Assembly: GCA_013365365.1 (NCBI GenBank)
Contig: JABVXU010000388.1
Coordinates: 1-51,709 of the forward strand
Direction of reading: 5' to 3'
Length of the DNA: 51,709 nt
From: Cruorifilaria tuberocauda
Lineage: Eukaryota; Nematoda; Chromadorea; Rhabditida; Onchocercidae
The position numbers and the translations under genes are program-made. This document shows, piece after piece, positions 44,301 through 51,709 of the stretch. The notes under the pieces are model-generated. The model was not told the origin of the DNA and searched no databases. It saw only the letters and a program-made list of their open reading frames with translations. Each line of letters opens with the position of its first letter. The first letter of the stretch is position 1.

Positions 44301-47300
44301 ATCCTTTCGCGTAACATATATAGCCTATAGTTCTCAATCTTTGTTTTAGACGAACTTATATTAAACTGTAAAATTACCGTGCAATGTTTAGCTTTGGATT
44401 GATGATAATTGTCGTACTGTTATCGGATATAAAAATATGATTTGTAAGAATTTTTTTTTTAATTTTCAGCTTGTCTCATACATATTTATTTTTCAAGGGT
44501 TACTTTGAAAAGTGCGACATTCACAGTAATCGAATTTCGGGTATTGAAGTAAAAAACCAAGCGAATCCAACTGTTGTTCGTTGTGATATTCATCATGGAC
44601 AAACTGGTGGAATTTATATACATGAAAAAGGTTTGTTTTACGTATTTCATCTTTATTTGATAAGTTATCAGAAAGAAAAGCTTTTGCAACGGAAATATTT
44701 AAAATAAACAATAATTTTTCATGATTTAATTTTTCCTGATTTCGGGTTAGGTTACTTTTATATGTGAAATTATGTTTTAATAGGACGCGGTCAATTTATC
44801 GAAAATCGAATATTCTCGAATCAGTTCGCTGGCATTTGGATAACATCACATTCTGACCCCACTGTGCGGAAAAATGAAATTTTTTCGGGTCAACAAGGTG
44901 GTGTTTACGTATTTGGCGAAGGACGTGGTCTCATTGAACAGAATAATATTTATCAAAATAATCTGGCCGGTATTCAGATACGTACTGGTTCCGACCCGAT
45001 TGTTAGGCTCAACAAAATACATAGTGGATATCACGGAGGCATATATGTGGTATTTTTTTTCTTTCATTGTACACGATTTTTCTGAGAAGTGTTATCCAGA
45101 GGATTAAACAAATTTTGGCTGATTCATTTCGAAGATTTAATATTTTTATGTAAGCTTTCAAAGAATTATAAATACTCCTCTGCAGTTCATGATATGACTT
45201 GTAACAAAAATAATTTTTAAGGTAACTAGATTATAATTGTAGTAGCGGATTCATGAATTGAATCCATTTTTTGGCTGTAACAGTCGCTTTAAAAAAAACT
45301 AGGAGAATTACAAGAGATTCCTCTTATTAACGTCAACAGTCAGAACTGACATTAGTAAGGAGAATTTCTGGTTTTATGCGATAAGTGTTTTGGAAAGGGT
45401 TTTAAATTTATTATAGAAGCGATTCAAAATTTTTGAGTATTTTTCAAGTTGCTTCGATTTCACATATTCGACTCAGCTCAAAGAACGCTTGCGTTGTTTG
45501 GATTTTCTTCTTTTGCACACTGATAAACAAAATACTTAATGAATTGATTAATTAAACCAATTGAAATTGGATTGGCAGAAGTTAGGATAAAGGAAACTTT
45601 TTACTATATTTTTGTTACAGCCAAGTTAAATAGAAACCGATTATGGACAGAGATTGTGTTTGGTATAGATCGATAGGTCGATCGTTTTCCCATCATGAAT
45701 TCGTTTTTCTTTTATAGATTCATAAAATTTGCAAGTAATTTGTGTTTGACCTATTTTATCTATGGCACCACATTATCGGAATTATCACTGCTATAACTCG
45801 TTTTGCAGCATGAAAAAGGACGGGGATTAATTGAAGAGAATGAAGTTTACGGAAATGCACTTGCGGGTATTTGGGTGACAACCGGATCCTGTCCAATACT
45901 GCGGAAAAATCGTATACATTCCGGAAAACAGGTCTGGATTTGTCATTTCTTTGGAAATAGAATTAAATTTCACATTACTTTTATGTTACTTATTTTTCGG
46001 ACGTTCGTATGGCTCTGTTTTTTGTAAATTAATTTTGCTTTCATTTATATTGCGACAATCTCCTTTCTATGAGGCTCGTTGAATTTTATAGGTAGGCGTT
46101 TATTTTTATGATAATGGACATGGTTTATTGGAAGAGAATGACATCTTCAATCATCTTTACTCTGGTGTTCAAATAAGGTATTGCTTTCCGTATCTACAAT
46201 GGCATATAATGCGATGAAAAGTTGTATTGGGAGTATTCACTTCTTATTTCAGAATTTTTTGTATATATTTTCGGATGCTTTAGGATTTTCTTTCAGTTCA
46301 GATTGTTGGATTAATGTAATCAAAAAGTTATCGCAAAAAAAATTATTCTTATGAATTTCACTCTATTGAAATGTTTCGAACTGGGAATAATTAATATCAC
46401 CAGTTATCAATTTAAATTTGATTTACAACTAAAATGTGAATTTTTTTAATGTTGCGTCTTTGCAGAACAGGTTCAAATCCTAAAATTACTCGAAATAAGA
46501 TCTGGGGCGGTCAAAATGGAGGTGTATTGGTATATAACTGTGGAAAAGGTGTGCTGGAAGATAACGAAATTTTCGATAATGCAATGGCAGGTGTTTGGAT
46601 TAAAACGGAAAGCAATCCAGTCCTTCGCCGTAATAAAATTTATGATGGGCGTGATGGAGGAATATGCATATTCAACAAGGTAATTATTATTTAATTAAAC
46701 GGAAGTGTAGCTTGTTTTCGTAAGTTCTGTTCCTAATGTATCTTTGTATTATTGGATAACTTGATTCGTTCTTCTCCATATCAATTTGAATCCCTCGAAT
46801 TCAAATCAAGGTGCTTTAAAGTTATTGTTTGAAATAATAGCACCACATTACCGAGAGATTTTTTATGTTAAAGTTAAGACGATTTCTCACTAACGAAAAT
46901 TGCAACGAGCAGCGTATGGGAGTAATAAAATGGTTATAAAGTATCTTCACTTTTTTATTCCTGATATGATTTTTCTTTTCAAATTCTAGGCTTGTTGACT
47001 TTAATTGAGTCTCTATCTCATCTTGTTAATTAGTTTACTGATTGACAGAAAAGTAATAAATTATGTAAAACTAGCTTTTCATTTTAGGGCCGTGGTTTAC
47101 TTGAAGATAACGAAATCTACCGTAATGCACAGGCTGGTGTTTTGATATCAACAGATTCGAATCCCATTCTTAAGCGAAATCGCATTTACAAAGGACGTGC
47201 TGCCGGCATCGAAATCACAAATGGTGCTACGGCAACATTGGAAGGAAATCATCTCTTTCAAAATGAATTCGGAGGTTTGCTCGCTTGCGATAACGATTAG

Positions 47301-48456
47301 AAATGAATTTTGCTTATCATTTTAGCATCTCTTATCATTTCTAGATGTTATCATAATTTCAACCATCCATTTGCTATAATTTTGTCTTAATAACATACTA
47401 GCAATCATATTTTTATTTTAGGTTTATGCTTGGCAAGTAATGTGCGTCCAAATATGCATGATAACCATATTTACGATAATCATAATGCCGTTGATCGGAC
47501 GATTGCTAAAGGATATTGTCTTTTCAAAATAAGCTCCTGCACTTCATTTCCGATGCATGACTTCTACCGGTCTTTTTTATTTCTATCTTTTAAATAATTT
47601 TGAAGGAACTGCTACCGTTTTTCAAATTTAAGTGAATATTGGAAAGTTATATGTTATCGTAGTTGTGATGCTAAAAGGATTTTTCTTTTTTCATCATGCA
47701 GTAAGTAGCTTCTGCTGGATGAAAAGGAGGTTGTGTGTATTCAACTGTAATATCTTGTGGGAGTTATGAGGCATTTAAAAGACGTGGAAAAAATTATCTA
47801 CCTTCAAATAATAGTGATTTGTTGTCAACCCATGTCCTGAAATTCGTGTGACATATGTTGTCGAAGCAATCGCATATATTTATAGATGCATAACTTGTAA
47901 CACAACAGATCGTAATGCAATTTGTGTCAACTGCATCAAGTCATGCCACAAAGGACACAATGTAGAATTTGTTCGCCGTGATCGGTTAGCGTTTGCCAAG
48001 TATTTCATGAAAAAGTCACTCTCCATTTAGATTCTGCATCATCGCTTCACTTGCTTATGTGCTGAAATTGGGCGAATTCTTATCCCTGATAAACTATTCC
48101 AACATTTAAAATATTTCTATAATTTAGAACAGTAATCTTCGAAACCTTTTTTTAGTATTATGAACCGACAAAATTAATATAGGGAAAATGAAATAATATA
48201 GAATATAATTCTTAAGAAATTTCCAAAACAGATTGAAATTTTGAATACTAAGTTTCTGTTATGTTAGGATTTAGATTATGATACATTTGTACTTTTTTAA
48301 TTTCTTGATTACTGTGTATGCCTTTTCAATTTTTTCAGCTTTTTTTGCGATTGTGGTGCTGGGTCATTGGATAGGCAGTGTACATTGCAGTCCGAAACTC
48401 GCGACAATGATACTGTATATGATTCAGCTACACCTACAGAATCTGAAACAGTATAA
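38286..48456 (+). CDS. dre-1: F-box only protein 11 (FBXO11/DRE-1), SCF ubiquitin-ligase substrate receptor, complete, 915 aa
   Basis: Exons, all phase-consistent and summing to 2,748 nt: 38286-38388, 38681-38822, 39179-39263, 40819-40880, 41420-41492, 41595-41683, 42273-42405, 42709-42916, 43183-43416, 43962-44206, 44498-44630, 44784-45049, 45809-45931, 46092-46177, 46466-46679, 47088-47274, 47422-47569, 47886-47984, 48339-48456. The ATG ([15 protein letters not shown]) follows a TATAACGCAG acceptor at 38262. Domains in order: low-complexity Arg/Ser N terminus with YELRRRRS (human YQLRRK); F-box at about residues 146-185 ([20 protein letters not shown]); about 19 parallel beta-helix (PbH1/CASH) repeats at about 250-830; UBR-type zinc finger at about 833-895 ([21 protein letters not shown]). 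FBXO11 recruits substrates such as BCL6 and BLIMP1/BLMP-1 for ubiquitination. In C. elegans DRE-1 acts in heterochronic timing and gonad migration through BLMP-1 (family knowledge). Length is close to human FBXO11 (927). Confidence 0.95.
41420..41683 (+). other. dre-1: F-box of FBXO11/DRE-1 (two exons)
   Basis: Exons 41420-41492 and 41595-41683 encode the F-box, [10 protein letters not shown] then [20 protein letters not shown] and [10 protein letters not shown]. The Leu-Pro start, the central hydrophobic pattern and the closing Trp fit SKP1 binding. An intron divides the domain after the first helix. Confidence 0.9.
47563..48456 (+). other. dre-1: UBR-type zinc finger and C terminus of FBXO11/DRE-1
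   Basis: From the exon end at 47569 through 47886-47984 and 48339-48456 the protein reads [20 protein letters not shown], then [13 protein letters not shown], then FFCDCGAG. All Cys and His ligand positions of the FBXO11 UBR box are present. UBR boxes often bind N-degrons, but FBXO11's box is not established to do so. The tail ends [12 protein letters not shown], matching the human ...YDSAPPIESNT ending. Confidence 0.9.
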
Positions 48457-48518
48457 TGTTCATGCCAGTGGTACCAGATATCGGATGCCACGGGTAATTT
48501 CTCTGACAACCGGGTACT

Positions 48519-48524
48519 AATAAA
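48519..48524 (+). terminator. dre-1: Candidate poly-A signal AATAAA for FBXO11/DRE-1
   Basis: AATAAA lies 63 nt past the TAA stop. Nematode 3' UTRs of about this length are common. A second downstream site cannot be excluded. Confidence 0.45.
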
Positions 48525-50439
48525 CGGATAATTGCTTCTGTTTTGTATTTTTTCAATTTTTATTTGCGTTTTTTTTAAAATGGTTTCATACGTTGGCTGT
48601 TCAATGAGGAAAAAAAATCAGGTGGCAAATTTTGTGATGGAGCTTGCGTAAGATTTTTTGCCTAAAAATATCAACTCAGTTGTTTTTAATGATTTTTCAA
48701 CGTTTGCTTTTAGGCAGAGAAGTCAGTATCTTCTGTAATTTTGGTCTAACCCAAGCTTTCCTTTTAACAGTGGCTAGTGGAGTATATAGGATTTTGACTT
48801 GTATTTTTCTGAATTCCCCATCATCCTTCCACTTGCATATTTTATCAGTTCGGTGACGTTATTTCGTTTTTCGTACCCTTATTTTTATAATTTTTAGCAG
48901 GCAAGCTGAATTTCATTTGGTAGGCTGCTGAAAAATAGGTATTTTATTATAATATACTAAATTATCTGTGGTTATTCGATATTTTCTAGATAACATTCAC
49001 GTCTGTAAAGAATAAATCACTCTCCTTCTTACCAAAAGTTCAATTCAGAGTTCTTTGATTTACAAATCAAACATAAAAGTTCGAATATCTCAGAGATATT
49101 GCAAGCAAATTCCTTACTTTACTATTTTCTTTTTTGTGTCGATAGGTTCGAATTGAAATTTTGTCACATTGAAATGACTGTATTATAAGTATTTGCCCTC
49201 ACAATATTCACTGTAAAATGCTTTGGTATTTAGTGTGTATTTTTTCTTCAGTATTTGAAAATCTGGTCTTAGAATCTCTTTCGCATATGCGTTAAACATT
49301 GTTCCTCATACATCATACCACGATAATTTGTTACTTTGTTTTAATTTCATTTTTTTTTAAATTTGAATTTGAATTTGAAAACATTTGTTGATTGATATGA
49401 AATTATTGTTCTGATCTGTACATGTCATAAATTTTTGTATTTGCGAAATTTTTTTTACCAGTTTTCATTTTTTCCAATTTTTGTGAGGGTAGTAATATTT
49501 CGATAAATCATATCAGAATGATGATTGCATTTCTAAATCATTGCTATTACCGAGAATACGGGTTACCATGTGGTTCACTGTTCGAATTAAGAAAGTAATA
49601 TTTTTTATTTTATGTTAAAAAAGCTAGAAAATTTTTTTTATCGATATTCAAATGATCAAGATGAATATTTTAGACCAAGAAGACAATGAATACAGGAGTT
49701 ATTTTGTAAAATAATGCTCTCTTTAGATTTTTTTTCTTTACAAATAAATTTTATTTCTTATGTGAGGAGTATGGTTTAGATATATGAATTAAATAGAATT
49801 TTAGGAAAAAGAATTTTTTAAATTTTCGATTATTTCTATAAAGAATTTCAGAAAAATTCCTTATATTCTGTTCCTTACAGTTCGAAGATGAATCGGTGCA
49901 TTTATGAGATATTAGTTTTAACAGAAGTTTCTTATTTAATTAAACTATGAAAGAAACTAAAACAGCTTAATCCTTCATGGAGAATAATTATGTTATTTTA
50001 TTAAGCTAGAAGATAGTAAGATAACAAGCGAATCATAAGTTGTAATCTACTCTGCATGCATTTAGGTATAATTTAGTATATGTATGGAACGGTAGAAAGC
50101 ATAATTACAGCTTCATCTTTTTCAAAATTTTAACCTTATATATTTTATTTATACTTAATGAATTATTATTATTAGGAATGTTTAATGATAAACTAAAGTA
50201 TCTCGTGAATTTGACAAAAAGAAAAGGAGAAATTAAATAAGAATGATAATCAATCGATATTTCCTATTAGAAATACCTGTTTTATTTACCTCATATTTCC
50301 TATCTAAAATTTTATTTATCATATTATCTGTGTATTTTTCTCATATCATTTGCTCTTCCTTAATTTGCCAATGTTTACCATGTGATAAGAGTAATAATGT
50401 GGCAGATTTGATAGGAATAATGAATAGTTATCATTATCA

Positions 50440-50710
50440 TACAGTAATTTAATCATTATCACATATTTATCATTATCGCTATCATTATCATACAGTAATT
50501 CTCATATCTTATCAGTCAACAATAATACACAGATACAATAATGTAGCAACTTGACAATAAAAATAAATAGCCATCATTATCATACAGTAATTTAACCACT
50601 ATCATATATTTATCATTATCGCTATCATTATCATACAGTAATTTAATCATTATCATATATTTATCATTATCGCTATCATTATCATGCAGTTATCATTATC
50701 GTACAGTAAA
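50440..50710. repeat. Tandem repeat rich in TTATC (GATAA) motifs
   Basis: TTTATCATTATCGCTATCAT followed by TATCATACAGTAATTTAA occurs at about 50466, 50609 and 50660, with partial copies between. The last two start about 51 bp apart. Nearly every second word is TTATC or its GATAA complement. Confidence 0.75.
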
Positions 50711-50949
50711 GAGATTTTCATAAATATAAACAAATACAATAATTTAGTAATTTGATATTAAAAATGAAAGCTATCGTTATCATAGAGTTATTTCCATGCC
50801 TTATCAGTCATGCATTCATACATAGATATATCACATATAGATATATCGAAATATTCGGTTATTCTTTTGATTGATTAGTGGTTATGATGATTCATTTAAC
50901 CATTTTCCGCCTTATCGATTTCAATTTATTATCATTTTGTTTTAAAATT

Positions 50950-51028
50950 ACACACAGACACAGACACACCCATACACACACACACACACACACACATGCA
51001 TACATACATACATACATACATACATTGA
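50950..51028. repeat. (CA)n and (CATA)n microsatellite cluster
   Basis: A (CA)n run at about 50975-50996 is followed by six or seven CATA units. The open frame through it (50878-51099) is a repeat artefact. Confidence 0.9.
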
Positions 51029-51709
51029 TATCATTTCTCGTTAATTTTCATATCTCTAAATTTCGTCTCTTTTATATCATTTTTTTTCCTGCTAAATAAA
51101 AGTAACAAAAAGTGCACGTAGCACGTAACTTGTTAAGCTGAATTCATTCATTTTTATTATTGTTCATTAGTAACACTTCATTGCTCATTGATATGCAACC
51201 TACATTTGAGTTAACTGATAACTATTCATTTCAGTATGAGATAATTTCATATTCATTCCTATTTGAAAATCTTTCTAGCTATGAAGCCTTCCAGCAATTC
51301 AACAATTATTATCAATAAAATTTCACAATTATATATTAGCACATCTTTTACTGATAATCAAGCATTTCATTCTTATCTTAATTATTCATGATATTATTAT
51401 GATATCGATTATTTTATCGTGAATTAATTAACTTAATTCTTATAAAAAAAACTTAATTCTTATTAAATTAATTCTTATAAAGTTTAACTAAAAATTATCA
51501 ATATTATTTCAACCTACAATATCAATTTTTAATCTTATTAAACGAATTTTTACTAAATACAACTATATCATTATTATCGTTATGATGAAATTTTGGAATT
51601 TATTAAATTATACAACCGAATTATCATCCAGTAATAATGATCACGAGAATTTGTTTGAAAATTAATCGATAAAAATATTTGTAAGCAAATTACATTTATT
51701 ATTTTGATA

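Larger units (their letters stand above)
48525..51709. other. Intergenic region downstream of FBXO11/DRE-1
   Basis: No convincing coding exon is visible. It contains a TTATC-rich tandem repeat (50440-50710), a (CA)n/(CATA)n cluster (50950-51025) and AT-rich DNA. Short open frames such as 48644-48856 and 50243-50452 have no partner exons and no recognisable product. Confidence 0.55.

Overview
This is a very A+T-rich nuclear window from a multicellular eukaryote, most likely a nematode. The coding exons are short and separated by many introns. Donors are mostly GTAAGT-like, acceptors are mostly TTTTCAG or TTTAG, and there is microsatellite and minisatellite DNA between genes. The gene set (FBXO11/DRE-1, NOP53, a CES-2/ATF-2-type bZIP, a multi-Tudor protein) fits a nematode. 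A spirurid or filarial worm is my guess from base composition and gene structure, not something shown directly. All exon models were built by hand by requiring reading frame and intron phase to agree across every junction.

Layout. 1-3950: intergenic, with a 193-bp duplication and two minisatellites, one of them an exact 37-bp period. 3978-17743 (+): a multi-exon gene for a protein of about 1,250 residues with three Tudor domains, two CCHC zinc knuckles and a poly-Asn tract; intron 3 carries a 284-bp higher-order repeat. 17744-20322: convergent 3' region. 20323-26775 (-): a 312-residue bZIP factor of the CES-2/ATF-2/NFIL3/HLF type with poly-Ser and poly-Gln tracts. 27090-28080: a seven-copy minisatellite just upstream of the bZIP start. 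28090-30990: intergenic. 30991-31704 (-): a possible small three-exon gene packed tightly behind NOP53. 31773-34838 (-): the ribosome-biogenesis factor NOP53. 35100-35410: a GC-rich patch with TACCGG palindromes and a possible small ORF. 38286-48456 (+): a complete 19-exon FBXO11/DRE-1 gene (915 residues). 48457-51709: intergenic, with an array dense in TTATC/GATAA motifs.

Functions. NOP53 acts in large-subunit ribosome assembly. FBXO11/DRE-1 is the substrate receptor of an SCF ubiquitin ligase that controls developmental timing in C. elegans. The bZIP belongs to a family used in cell-fate and cell-death specification. The Tudor protein probably belongs to germline or small-RNA ribonucleoprotein granules (inference from domains only). 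The genes show no shared pathway. The only possible operon-like pair is NOP53 and the small gene directly behind it.
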